Positions 1 to 10,093 of a DNA stretch of 64,000 bases are shown piece by piece; within the stretch, counting starts at the first letter, position 1; each line of letters begins with the position of its first letter. The notes under the pieces were generated by a model. That model had not been told where the DNA came from and searched no databases. It saw only the letters and a list, made by a program, of their open reading frames with translations. The position numbers were made by a program, and so were the translations under genes. This stretch comes from a virus. The stretch is from the IMG/VR virus record IMGVR_UViG_3300020450_000010, positions 60,716 through 124,715 of that record. One strand, written 5' to 3'.

Positions 1-3000
1 GACATTCACCATAACCTAAAAGAAAATTATATACGTCTTGCATTGTTGGTAGAATTGTGTTATAATTAAGTATAGTTTTAGTTGTTGCATATTCGTTGTA
101 TCTAAATATATCAACACTGAATGTTTGTTTAATAGGCGCACTAGCTGTATTTGGTTTGAAATATTCAAAAAACATTTTGTCATTATCATAACCATTTATT
201 TTGTATCCTGTTGCTACTTTATCTACAATTACGCCACTAATAAAATATTCAGCAGTTGGTTTGCTGTTGAATAAAATTGTAGTAAAGTTTTCCTCAGGTA
301 CAAATACTCTGCCTTTATCTTGGCTACTTTCCAACATGAATTTTTGATTGTTGTTTACAAAACCGCCTGCTTTTACAATAGGATTAAAATCCATACTGGA
401 CATTCTTGTTTGTATTGTAGTGCTACCAACATTTAATGACTTAGCAAATTCAATCACAGCATTTTGTAATCCACCAAAATATCTCTTAGGTTCTTCTGCA
501 AGCACTGTTTCTAGCACTGCTGATCCACTGCTTAATGTTAGCTTTGGATTGTTGTAATAGTCTTTACCTGCGTTTGTTACACTTACACTGACTACACTAC
601 CATTCTGCACGAAAGCTGTTAGTGTTGCACCACTACCAAAATTATCATTTATAACAATAGTAGGAGCACTTGTATAGCCTGTGCCTCCGTTTTTAACAAT
701 GACGCTTTCAATTATTTTTCCAGTTTGTAATACTCCGCTTACACCAGTAGCTTTAAAGTTAGAAAGTTTTTTACTGTCTACACTATAAATTTGAGGTTTA
801 TCATATGATGTCAAATCTTTTGTAGATCTTTCATTAAGTTTAAAATAATTGTTCACAGCAATTAAAGGTCTAGTTTTTGCTAGTGATAAAAACTCTGCTA
901 TTCTATATTCAGGACTGCGTCTCCATTCTGCTTCTACAGGTCCCCAATCGCCATATACAAAATCTTTTGTTCTGTTTGCTAAAGTTGGCGTACTCACTAC
1001 GTTTGCAGTATCAGGATCATTTAATGTAGCTGTGTTTGTTACCAAAGTATTGTTTGCCCAGTCATAGTTGTCATAGCTGTAATTAATATCAAAAACATCA
1101 TTAGTGCTAGGATCATTGACTTTACCATATCTTAATGCAGTAATCAATGCAGAACGTTTTGGTGCATTTGTCCAACTGTAATAGGTATTCCACCATGTAG
1201 GTTTTTTGTTATGACCTAACATTTCCCAAGGATGTGTATGTGGTCTGTCTGTGTTAAAGAAATAATGATATATTCCTCTCCAACCACCTATGTTTGGACT
1301 TACACTTGAATAGTTCCATGTAAACTTATCAGCACCACTGTAGTATGTTGTGCTTTGTAGGTCTGTGTAACTATTTGCTACTTTCCATTTATTGAATTCA
1401 CTTACAATTGAATTCTGTATTTGTGTCCAACTATATCTATTTGCCCTATGTGCATTAGGCATATAATTTTTGATATTGTCAACATTATCTAATGTAGAAT
1501 TCAAGTTGTTGTATATACGACACTCTAAGTCAAAAATTGCGGCATCAACTGGATCATATCCAGCTTTGCTTCTATCATATATTTCTGTACCTTTACGGAT
1601 ATGTATACTTCCATCGTGTCTGGTTATTACATTTGTTGTGGCTGTGCCATTGCTAGACTCACTATAATCTGATCTTAATTCTGGTGTGTAAGGTTTGATT
1701 AATCCAAGTTTTACCGCACTGTTAGGTACGAAACTTACACTGTCTCTTTTATACCATCTTATGTGTGTTTTTGCTACTCCACTAGAAGGATATGCTACTG
1801 AACCAGTGATAGTAACTTTATTACTGTCTAGTGTATAATCAATATCTTTAATTAGTGATCGCCAGCGTAGGTTGCCTGCACCATCATCATCTTGCACCCA
1901 AACTTGAACATGATTTTCTGTATCATCATATGTATTAACACTTTGAGGCAAATCAAAAACTTTTGTCATTGTTGTTTGAAAACTGTAATCTTTGCTTTCA
2001 TAATCTCTATACAATGCCATATTACTTTGTGCAAATTGCATTTCTTTATTTTTGCCAAGATTCATTTCTTCTAAAATCTTATCAACCATTTCATATGTGC
2101 TTTTGGTAGTATCCAATGTTTTGTGGATTTGTACAGCCTTGGTTGCAAATTTTTTCAAAAACATGCTGTAATTATTGCTTGCATGTTTTATACTTGCATA
2201 AAGATTTGTATCAGTATCCATAAGTAATTGACTTAACAATTCTGTACTGTATGGTTGTTGTCTAATTGTACCGCCAAACTCATGCACATGAGGAAGATTT
2301 CTATAATTGTTTGTGCCAAAATAACCACCAGTAAAACCTGGAATACTTGTCATCTGTTCACGCATGTGTTCTATTAAATCTCCAAATGTAATATTTGTAA
2401 AACTATTATTTTGTGGATTCAGCAAGTGTGTGTCGCTAGCTTGTTGAAATCCTTCAGCTGAATCACTGTAAGTGTTGTGTGTATGATACTCTACTTCGTA
2501 AATATCATCTACTGCTAGTCCGCCATTTATTGTCAATATATTATTGCTTAGTGTATAGTTACTGGTTTCTATTCTATTTCTAAATACTTTTATATCAGTA
2601 TCATTTGCAATAGTATTAAAGTAAATTACACCAAACGAATTAGGAGTTGCTGACAGCCTATATTTGATAGCAGTCACAGTGGGAGAAGTTACTACTATGG
2701 TAAAATCATTACCACTACCTGCTGTGCGTGTCAATCCACTACCTATTGCTGAACCGTCTATGTTTACGAATTCAACTTCTGACTGGGCGAACTGTGTTGT
2801 AATATTGTATGTGGTATTAGTTGAGAAAAATAATTCAGGATATTTGCCATTGACATCTGTCAAAACATTTGTTAATCCTGTATCCTTTTGTGTCTTTACA
2901 TTAATAAATCCATGACGTTTGAACATTGTAACATGTCTATCAGTTGCAAAATCTGTATATCCTAAATCAAATACCATTGGCAATTGAGAGTTTGCACTTG

Positions 3001-5200
3001 TAACAGTTTTGCTTATTGTTCTCTTAACAGGCTGTCCGCCTCGCACCAAACTCCAACCATTAAAAGCATTGCCATCGAAATCTCTATAAAAATATTGTCC
3101 TATTATTTCTTGGTTCAAACTTCTAAGTCCATCACTGCTTACTTTTGTGTATGTAAATCTATTGCTAAGGAATGGCATGCTAAAATTCAAACCTGGACTA
3201 TTGCCATAATCAGCATAGCTTGGACTAAATCCTAATGCGTCATCTTTTGCATTTGAATCATTGTGTACGTAATCAAATATACATGCACCAGTAAAATTAT
3301 TTTCAGGATATACAGTTGTGTTACTAAGTATTACTCCATCTAAATCATAAAGCTCTGCGAGCATACCTTCACTTCTGTGTGTTTTTTGTTGACCATATAC
3401 CCAAGTAGTGCCATTGTGATACCATTCACTACCTCCAAAGGCTTTTGCTTCTTCACCATCATCAAACTTTGTTGTGTTAAATGCATTTATGACAACAACT
3501 TTATCATTTGTAACTATGTTAGTACTGGATGGTCCAAAAATTTCTGTAAGTGTAATTGAACTGCCTATTCCACCTACTGTAAATATTTTTTCATTGTAAG
3601 TTGTATTACCGTTTCTTAAAAACAAAATACTATCACCATTCTCAAGCTCTTGAGGTGTTATCTGTTTCCAATATTCATAGTTCTCACCATGTATAGGATT
3701 TCTTGCTGTAATATGATTTTTGATACATTGCCAGTAAGTACGTTTTGTATTTGGAGAAGTGCCAAGGTCAACATAGTATTGATCACCTACTTCTGAACCT
3801 CCTACTCCTGCCGTCCATGCTGTATTAATACCTGTTATATTCCAGTCATACGCTGTTTGACCTACAATTGCTGTAGCAGGATCGATTGTATTGTCTTCAA
3901 TCAAATACGTTACATTTGCAATATGTCTTTTACCAAAGTTATATTTTTCAATACTAGCTTTGTATTCAATGATTGGTCTTACAGCTCTTACGCTGTCTTT
4001 TAAATAATCAGTATCAACTAAATTTTCAAATGTTATAATTGCTCTTGCGGTATCTTCATGTACCCAAAGGTTACTTCTTGCCCAAGCACTTTGGTCTGCT
4101 GAATATCTTTGCTCAACTACATAATCTCTTGTAGTCATTTTATATTCTTGTAAATCAAATGGTCTAAAGTCAAAACTACTTGCAGTTTCGTCAAACCCAG
4201 TTGGTTCTTGACTACTGTAAACTGTATGATTAATCCAAACTCTATCGCTATAACTACCTTCTACCTGTCCACTTATAAACTGTCTTGTAAGTTTTATACC
4301 ATTGGCATCACCCACACCATCAACTATATAAATGTCGCCTACTGGATAGTTACCACTTGTACTCTTAGAATAAAATGTGTGTATTTCAATTTCATCTGTC
4401 AATGCAGGAGCTGTTGCGAATGTAACTACACCAGTTGCACTGTTATATGAATAATGTGTTGTTAAAGTCTGTAGTAAATTATTTTTGTAAACTTTTAATG
4501 TTTGAGCTGTAGTTACTGTAGCAGTAAATGTTGTGTTGCCTGAACTGCTTTGAGTAAACCTATCGATCTGTGTTGGCATAAATCTAATACGCATACCATT
4601 TTGTAGTGCAAGTGTATTGCTTGTACTCAAAGCAGGAGTTGTATAGTTTACTTCACCTATCAGTGTATCAATATCAATTATATCAGTACTAGTTGCTTTG
4701 ATACTTGCTGGAGGTAATGTGTCTAATAACCAAAAATATTTGTGATAGTTAATAAACATATCATAGTTTATAGGTATATCAAGTGTGTAACCTTTTTCAT
4801 TTAAAAGTTTACTATGATTGTTAATATCAACTTCGTTGTATTTTAACGTGTTTAATAAATCATTGTAAGGCAAAACCTGTGTAATTGCATTTTGGTTTGT
4901 TTGATCTTTGTTTACCAATGCAGGTACAAATTGATAATTATCATCTGCTCTGCTGTCGTCAATGTAACTTGTGTTAACTGTGTCTTTGAAAAACTTCTGT
5001 CCTACATAATTTTTTACAGGTTGTAAACTACCTGTTGACAGCAATTGTTCCAGTGTTGTATCTAAAAACTGTTTGTTGACTTCTGTTTGGAAAACATTTG
5101 GTAAAAGACCAGTTATGTCTCTTGTACCTGTAAATTTTTTGCTTGCACCAGGAGTTGTAATTAGTGGTGCTACAATAGGATTTGCTTTGCGTTCGCTCAT
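1..5200 (-). CDS. Giant virion protein in the gp7 (baseplate wedge) position, 3' end outside window
   Basis: The frame starts at the ATG at 5198-5200, overlaps the gp6 stop as TAATG, and stays open to base 2, giving at least 1733 residues. The visible protein is rich in Asn, Thr and Tyr. Around bases 1590-1620 it contains a TRHDGSI stretch followed by a segment typical of very large structural proteins of marine T4-like phages. Near bases 570-720 lies a GTGYTSAPT-type beta repeat also found in gp6. In T4, gp7 (a large wedge arm protein) is encoded directly after gp6, so position suggests a baseplate wedge role. I cannot show homology to T4 gp7 by eye, and the protein is much longer than the T4 one. 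It is co-transcribed with gp6 and gp25. It is certainly a real gene; the function rests on position. Confidence 0.6.
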   Translation of the reverse strand, partial: MSERKANPIVAPLITTPGASKKFTGTRDITGLLPNVFQTEVNKQFLDTTLEQLLSTGSLQPVKNYVGQKFFKDTVNTSYIDDSRADDNYQFVPALVNKDQTNQNAITQVLPYNDLLNTLKYNEVDINNHSKLLNEKGYTLDIPINYDMFINYHKYFWLLDTLPPASIKATSTDIIDIDTLIGEVNYTTPALSTSNTLALQNGMRIRFMPTQIDRFTQSSSGNTTFTATVTTAQTLKVYKNNLLQTLTTHYSYNSATGVVTFATAPALTDEIEIHTFYSKSTSGNYPVGDIYIVDGVGDANGIKLTRQFISGQVEGSYSDRVWINHTVYSSQEPTGFDETASSFDFRPFDLQEYKMTTRDYVVEQRYSADQSAWARSNLWVHEDTARAIITFENLVDTDYLKDSVRAVRPIIEYKASIEKYNFGKRHIANVTYLIEDNTIDPATAIVGQTAYDWNITGINTAWTAGVGGSEVGDQYYVDLGTSPNTKRTYWQCIKNHITARNPIHGENYEYWKQITPQELENGDSILFLRNGNTTYNEKIFTVGGIGSSITLTEIFGPSSTNIVTNDKVVVINAFNTTKFDDGEEAKAFGGSEWYHNGTTWVYGQQKTHRSEGMLAELYDLDGVILSNTTVYPENNFTGACIFDYVHNDSNAKDDALGFSPSYADYGNSPGLNFSMPFLSNRFTYTKVSSDGLRSLNQEIIGQYFYRDFDGNAFNGWSLVRGGQPVKRTISKTVTSANSQLPMVFDLGYTDFATDRHVTMFKRHGFINVKTQKDTGLTNVLTDVNGKYPELFFSTNTTYNITTQFAQSEVEFVNIDGSAIGSGLTRTAGSGNDFTIVVTSPTVTAIKYRLSATPNSFGVIYFNTIANDTDIKVFRNRIETSNYTLSNNILTINGGLAVDDIYEVEYHTHNTYSDSAEGFQQASDTHLLNPQNNSFTNITFGDLIEHMREQMTSIPGFTGGYFGTNNYRNLPHVHEFGGTIRQQPYSTELLSQLLMDTDTNLYASIKHASNNYSMFLKKFATKAVQIHKTLDTTKSTYEMVDKILEEMNLGKNKEMQFAQSNMALYRDYESKDYSFQTTMTKVFDLPQSVNTYDDTENHVQVWVQDDDGAGNLRWRSLIKDIDYTLDSNKVTITGSVAYPSSGVAKTHIRWYKRDSVSFVPNSAVKLGLIKPYTPELRSDYSESSNGTATTNVITRHDGSIHIRKGTEIYDRSKAGYDPVDAAIFDLECRIYNNLNSTLDNVDNIKNYMPNAHRANRYSWTQIQNSIVSEFNKWKVANSYTDLQSTTYYSGADKFTWNYSSVSPNIGGWRGIYHYFFNTDRPHTHPWEMLGHNKKPTWWNTYYSWTNAPKRSALITALRYGKVNDPSTNDVFDINYSYDNYDWANNTLVTNTATLNDPDTANVVSTPTLANRTKDFVYGDWGPVEAEWRRSPEYRIAEFLSLAKTRPLIAVNNYFKLNERSTKDLTSYDKPQIYSVDSKKLSNFKATGVSGVLQTGKIIESVIVKNGGTGYTSAPTIVINDNFGSGATLTAFVQNGSVVSVSVTNAGKDYYNNPKLTLSSGSAVLETVLAEEPKRYFGGLQNAVIEFAKSLNVGSTTIQTRMSSMDFNPIVKAGGFVNNNQKFMLESSQDKGRVFVPEENFTTILFNSKPTAEYFISGVIVDKVATGYKINGYDNDKMFFEYFKPNTASAPIKQTFSVDIFRYNEYATTKTILNYNTILPTMQDVYNFLLGYGEC

Positions 5201-8200
5201 TAGTATCCGCTCCCTGATGAACCACCACCGCCAGAACTACTACTTCCTCCGCCGGTAACACTTACGCTTGCACTTTCAGCAATTGTTGTACTGTTGCCAG
5301 TGATGCTATTTGCTACAACAATATTATTTGATTTTACTACGGGTAAAAATAATTCATCTCCAAAACTTGTAATTTCAAATAAGTCTCTAGATTCTGTTTC
5401 ACTACCAACTGGTTGTATGGTAATTTGACTTATCTCTCCAACTAAATTGTTATGAATATATGCCGCCATTTCAGTAAAGTAAAAATCTTCTCCAAAATCC
5501 CAATTGTTAATGTTAAAGTAATCATTTATAAGTGCAATTACTTTTTGCTTAACTTCTGTATCACTTAATGTGCTATTAGTAGTTTTGGTCACATTAAACC
5601 TAGCTTGTAACTCACCACTTGCTAAATCACCAAACAAAATTTTATATTTTACAGGTCTGTAAATTACTTGGTCACTAATTGATTTTTTGGTTTCTAAACT
5701 TGTAAATAAATTTGTAAGTTCACTAATAGTTGGTGGACTTGGTTTTGTTTCACTTCTACCATCATAGTTTGCCCAAGTTCTAAAATCACTGTCATAACTA
5801 TTGAGTAATACATAAGTGTCTACAATATTTGTCACTGACGGATCTATCAAATTAAAGATATCACTTATTCTGTCATACTGCATGTGCAGGTTTGCTTTAC
5901 CATTTACAGTTGTTGATCCACTAGTATCAAATACAGTATATTCAAATCCGTCAACTGTTTTTGTACCTAACTTAATTGTTTGTCCAGCAAGTACTTTGTT
6001 AAAACTTTCTGGATCAGTAGGATAATCACTATTATCAGGATCAGCTACTGTAACTCTTACATTATGAGGATCTGTATAACCATCTTGATATGTAAAATAT
6101 CCAAACAAGTTAAACTTATAATCTTTTCCTAATGGAGTTGCATTAGTATCAGTGGTTTTATTCATGCTTAAAACTTTAATACAATCTCTTTGTGGTTTTT
6201 GCGTTTCACTGCTAAATGTTTCATTAAAATTTAAATTACCAAACTTTAGTTTTTGTGTGCTACCAAATACCATCTGTGTTCTTCTAGTCAACACTTCCCA
6301 TTGAGTTGAACTATAATTCAACCTAATTAACCAACTGTTATCTCTGCCAGTATTTGTATTATCTGCTTCGTACTGTCTACTCCATTGTGTTGCTAAATTA
6401 TTTGCTGAAGTATTAGCAGGAATATTTGCTGTTTCGATTACTTTCCATTGTTGTGCATTTGCATCATATCTTAGTGCAAAACTATTTTGTGCATTTATTT
6501 TGCTAACAACATCTGCTTTTGTTGTTGCATCTAAATCTGTATTAATGACAGGTACTATTCTATTGACTCTTGCACCTGCATTGATAATGCCACTTAATAC
6601 TACTGCGCCTTTACCTGTGTTGTCTATACCTGTTGGTGCACCAGCACTATCATCATCTCCAATTCCGTCTTTGTAAAGTCTATCTATTTTTACCCATTGT
6701 GTTGGAGCGTCTAAAACTGTGGTAGTAGCTGTAGCATTGCTACCTCCTCCACCTGATATTGTGACAATTGTGGTTGCATCATATCCACTTCCGCTGTTGT
6801 TAACAACAATGTGGTCAACTACACCTGCTTGAACAACTGCTGTAGCTGTAGCGCCTGTGCCACTTCCACTTATGGTAACAGTTGGAGCACTTGTATATCC
6901 AGTACCGCCTTCTACTTTGGTAATTGCACTAATATAACCTGTCTTAAATGGTGTGCTTATAAATTCAACCAAACTGTTAAGACTTGCTTTTTTCAAACTG
7001 TTGGTTTGTGTAAGTCCTACTCTTTGCACATATGCAGTTCCGCCTGTGTTGTAGGTAAAATATCCACTGCATCCATTTGCGCCTTTTGTAATTTGATTCC
7101 AACGAAACACATTTGTTTCATCATTTAATGTTGAATTTACAACTGTAATACCTGCTGTAGTATCATTGAAGTCACTTTGACCATTATACCCTGTGCTTGA
7201 GTATCCTTGTCTATTATAATAAAAATTCTTTAGCTCAGGATTACTTAACAATGGTTTAATATGTAAATCATAAATTTGTGCGCCTGACAATGTTGTAGGC
7301 ATACTGATTAGACTTCTATTTGTTACATTGTTTTCATATACGTAGCCATCATCTGTATACTGTGTAGCATCATTGTATGTTGCTGTTGGATCATATATGT
7401 CTCTAAATCTACTGTGTCCGCTGTGTACTCTATTGATACTTTTTATCTTGCTAATATTCTCACTTACTGTCACAGGAAAAATACTATAGTCATCTGCTGT
7501 AACCATTCTATCCTGTGTAGAAAAATATCTTGGAGCATTCGCCTTAATACTAGCAATGCTTTCACGTTCGCTTGCATTTGTTACATTTGTTTTAAGACTG
7601 CAAATAAAGGTAGCATTATAATTGTTTCCGTCACTGCCAACATATTCTACAGTTAAATTTGTATTGTTAAAATTATTAGGTTGTAATGAATAAGTTAGAT
7701 TTAATCCAGTTCTATACCACACTCTTATTATACCACGTGGAATGTTACCAAAGTTACCATCTCCAAAAATAATACTAATCTGATCATTTTCTCTGCTTGC
7801 AATTGTATAAACATCTCTGATATTATTTGCTTTCGCATTGAAGATAGTATTTGCGCCAAACTGTTTGTCTACTCTTGTCCAGCTTTTTTGCACTGTGCCT
7901 ACTTCGTCTATTGTTTGCACCCATACGTTGCCACTTGCAACATTTTCAGAATTAATGTCCAACACAATATTAGAAATGCCTTCGTCGATTGTAAAGTCTT
8001 GATATTCTAAACTGCCTTGTTTAAAACCTACAAAAAATCCTGTATCAGCACTGGTGTTGCCACTATTATCATTTTTATACAATAAATCTACTACACCATA
8101 CGGATCTGGTGTTTTCTCTTCAAGTGTTTTTGTTGCAGTGTTTGCTTTTACACTGTAGAAACTAAAAGTTGTACTTCTATTGTTTACTAAATTTTGAAAA

Positions 8201-8796
8201 TTTCTTACTGCAATATTTGAAATACTGTTTGTTCTGTAAATTTCATTGGTGATACCACCACTGCTAAATTTGCTGAATGGAGAACCATACTGACTGCTAG
8301 ATTGAAATATTGCATTCATAATTGTTAAAAAGTTTTGATAACTGTTAGGGTCTGTGCTATCATCAAATTGCACACTTACATTTGCTAAACTTTGGCCACT
8401 TGCATCAAATACATTTTCATTTGTTTTTACACTATCTATTTTAAGATAACCGTTAGCAACTACATTTCTGGTTGGAGTATATCCTAAAAATTCAGCAATA
8501 CGTAAGGCGCTTTCTCTGCGTTCTGCTGTGCTTAAATAATTTTCTCTGCTGGCTAGGTCTGCTCTAAATGCTAAGTTGTGACCTAGAAAAGCCATAAGTT
8601 CTATTAAACTTACAAATTCACTTGAGTTGATCCAGTCATTGTAGTTTTCTGGATAGTTTTTGTTTATGTAGTCCACCATTGCGTTTCTTATGGTTTCATA
8701 ATCATACGCTTGGAAGTTTGCTTCGCTGAAACTTTCGTAAACAACGCTGAAGTCTTCTGCGGCAAATAAACTACTTTGTCTTGCGCCTTGTGCCAT
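5200..8796 (-). CDS. 6: Baseplate wedge protein gp6, enlarged
   Basis: 1198 residues. The first 120 residues match the conserved gp6 N-terminus: an F-x-A-x-DF segment, then NYPENYNDWINSSEFVSLIE, then LAFRADLASRENYLSTAERR. The C-terminal third keeps the gp6 core (a YKILFGDLASGELQ segment, then the NINNWDFGEDFYFTEMAAYI region). gp6 forms the ring that joins the baseplate wedges around the hub. T4 gp6 has about 660 residues, so this copy carries several hundred extra residues in the middle, including a Gly-rich GTGYTSAPT beta repeat at about bases 6700-6925. It ends in a Gly/Ser-rich tail. The start overlaps the gp25 stop and the stop overlaps the next start, both as TAATG, which indicates translational coupling. 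Confidence 0.93.
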   Translation of the reverse strand: MAQGARQSSLFAAEDFSVVYESFSEANFQAYDYETIRNAMVDYINKNYPENYNDWINSSEFVSLIELMAFLGHNLAFRADLASRENYLSTAERRESALRIAEFLGYTPTRNVVANGYLKIDSVKTNENVFDASGQSLANVSVQFDDSTDPNSYQNFLTIMNAIFQSSSQYGSPFSKFSSGGITNEIYRTNSISNIAVRNFQNLVNNRSTTFSFYSVKANTATKTLEEKTPDPYGVVDLLYKNDNSGNTSADTGFFVGFKQGSLEYQDFTIDEGISNIVLDINSENVASGNVWVQTIDEVGTVQKSWTRVDKQFGANTIFNAKANNIRDVYTIASRENDQISIIFGDGNFGNIPRGIIRVWYRTGLNLTYSLQPNNFNNTNLTVEYVGSDGNNYNATFICSLKTNVTNASERESIASIKANAPRYFSTQDRMVTADDYSIFPVTVSENISKIKSINRVHSGHSRFRDIYDPTATYNDATQYTDDGYVYENNVTNRSLISMPTTLSGAQIYDLHIKPLLSNPELKNFYYNRQGYSSTGYNGQSDFNDTTAGITVVNSTLNDETNVFRWNQITKGANGCSGYFTYNTGGTAYVQRVGLTQTNSLKKASLNSLVEFISTPFKTGYISAITKVEGGTGYTSAPTVTISGSGTGATATAVVQAGVVDHIVVNNSGSGYDATTIVTISGGGGSNATATTTVLDAPTQWVKIDRLYKDGIGDDDSAGAPTGIDNTGKGAVVLSGIINAGARVNRIVPVINTDLDATTKADVVSKINAQNSFALRYDANAQQWKVIETANIPANTSANNLATQWSRQYEADNTNTGRDNSWLIRLNYSSTQWEVLTRRTQMVFGSTQKLKFGNLNFNETFSSETQKPQRDCIKVLSMNKTTDTNATPLGKDYKFNLFGYFTYQDGYTDPHNVRVTVADPDNSDYPTDPESFNKVLAGQTIKLGTKTVDGFEYTVFDTSGSTTVNGKANLHMQYDRISDIFNLIDPSVTNIVDTYVLLNSYDSDFRTWANYDGRSETKPSPPTISELTNLFTSLETKKSISDQVIYRPVKYKILFGDLASGELQARFNVTKTTNSTLSDTEVKQKVIALINDYFNINNWDFGEDFYFTEMAAYIHNNLVGEISQITIQPVGSETESRDLFEITSFGDELFLPVVKSNNIVVANSITGNSTTIAESASVSVTGGGSSSSGGGGSSGSGY

Positions 8797-9161
8797 TAGT
8801 TCTGCTCACCTGTATATGTTAGAAACAGTTCTTCTGCTGTTCCTGTATCAATGTATTCTAATCGAACACGAACTTCTAAAGAATGTTCGTCTGTTTTGTT
8901 AAGTATAGCTTCAATATATTTCCATCTAGGATCATTGTTTACAATTTCTGTAATATCCTGTAGTGCATCTTGTTGTGTTGTAATATCCAAGGGTTCAAAT
9001 ACTAGTTCAGGTAGTATGCTTCCAAACTTTGGATTCATTACTCTTTCACCTTTGCGTGTTTGCAAATGATTCATTAGATCTCTCTTAGCAAGATCAACAT
9101 CTTCAAGACGTTTACTGCCTGTTATTTGATCCACACTGCTATATCCTATATAAGTTACCAT
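8796..9161 (-). CDS. 25: Baseplate wedge protein gp25
   Basis: 121 residues, close to the 132 of T4 gp25. This is the sheath-initiating wedge protein of the GPW/gp25 family, a lysozyme-like fold without lysozyme activity that is conserved in all contractile injection systems. Visible family features are the LxTRKGERVMNPKFGS segment (residues about 34-49), the EPLD segment and the late VRVRLEYIDTGT strand. The ATG at 9159-9161 is the only start that keeps the whole N-terminal region. It lies between the lysozyme-like gene and gp6, as part of one minus-strand baseplate operon. An AATAAATA late-promoter-like element ends only five bases before the start codon, so a transcript starting there would be almost leaderless. 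Confidence 0.95.
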   Translation of the reverse strand: MVTYIGYSSVDQITGSKRLEDVDLAKRDLMNHLQTRKGERVMNPKFGSILPELVFEPLDITTQQDALQDITEIVNNDPRWKYIEAILNKTDEHSLEVRVRLEYIDTGTAEELFLTYTGEQN

Positions 9162-9166
9162 ACTAA

Positions 9167-9174
9167 TATTTATT
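9167..9174 (-). promoter_or_regulatory. Possible internal late promoter before gp25
   Basis: The minus strand reads AATAAATA here, a one-base variant of the T4-type late promoter TATAAATA. It sits in the 32-base gap between the lysozyme-like gene and gp25, one of the few gaps in this operon. It is so near the gp25 ATG that any leader would be very short, so this may be a chance match in AT-rich DNA. Confidence 0.35.
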
Positions 9175-9193
9175 GCAAAATTAACTACACAGT

Positions 9194-10093
9194 TTATATT
9201 TTTATGATAGTTTCAATATAATCATCAGTTGTTAGTGTTTTTGTAACAGTCAGTGTTGTTCCACTTACTGTAAAGTCAAACAAATGTTGTATTATATCAC
9301 CATTAACGATGACTTGTAGCTTTTCAACAGGTGTCATACTAGGTGCTTTATTCAATGTGAACGTACTTGTACCACTAAAGGTAAACGCTTGTCTAATCAA
9401 TGACTTTGTGTATTTGTTTGATATGTCTCTTTTTATACCTTCTGGTGTAAAAGGCAAAAATTTAAGTGTTTCAGCATAGTAAGCAAATCTAGCTTTTCTT
9501 AAATCACTTGTTGTTAACAAATTCTTTTCGTTTTGATCACGCATATTAAAGATGCCGTTGGTTCTCATCCATGTTCTGTTTTTATTTTTACCATAATCTG
9601 CTAATCTTAGCACTGTAGCCGATTTTATACACTTTTCGTTGTTGATATCACTGCGTTTTATCATATCAGCTACTGTATCATATGCTTTTGTTTTTAGATG
9701 TGGTAATAAATTGTACTGTCCTTCTACTGCATCTACATAAAATATTTTACCTGTAGCCCAATTTAATAAAACTAAACCATCATAAACACTTTGGCTAATA
9801 CGTTTTATGCCATTTGCTTCTATTTGATCTTTTACTAGTTTTTGTTGCTTGTTAAATTCAGTCGTCCATATGTCATATGCTTGTTGTTCTGTTATTCCTG
9901 TATCAACACTGCTTTCACCATATGCAAAACCGTTATAACCAATATACCTAGCAAAATTAAGTGCAACTGATTCACATGCATCACTTGCATTTACACTATC
10001 TATTTCTAATTCTGTATGATACAAGTGATGACTTTGTACAATAAAATCATCCCATACAGTTTGATAACGTCTTGCTACAGTATCTAATGACAT
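9194..10093 (-). CDS. Baseplate-associated protein with degenerate lysozyme-like domain
   Basis: 299 residues; the ATG overlaps the gp5 stop as TAATG. Residues about 41-115 follow the phage lysozyme pattern: an acidic residue (E41), then IGYNGFAYG where lysozymes have TIGYGH, then GITEQQAYDIW, then QSVYDGLVLLNWATGK where lysozymes have a QFDALVSFxFNxG segment. E41 could correspond to the catalytic Glu. The Asp and Thr of the T4 lysozyme triad are not evident, so the domain may be structural or altered in activity. The last 75 residues look like a beta domain (VIVNGDIIQHLFDFTVSGTTL). The neighbour gp5 lacks the lysozyme domain it has in T4, so this gene may be a detached descendant or a replacement. 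That link is inference from pattern and position. Confidence 0.5.
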   Translation of the reverse strand: MSLDTVARRYQTVWDDFIVQSHHLYHTELEIDSVNASDACESVALNFARYIGYNGFAYGESSVDTGITEQQAYDIWTTEFNKQQKLVKDQIEANGIKRISQSVYDGLVLLNWATGKIFYVDAVEGQYNLLPHLKTKAYDTVADMIKRSDINNEKCIKSATVLRLADYGKNKNRTWMRTNGIFNMRDQNEKNLLTTSDLRKARFAYYAETLKFLPFTPEGIKRDISNKYTKSLIRQAFTFSGTSTFTLNKAPSMTPVEKLQVIVNGDIIQHLFDFTVSGTTLTVTKTLTTDDYIETIIKI

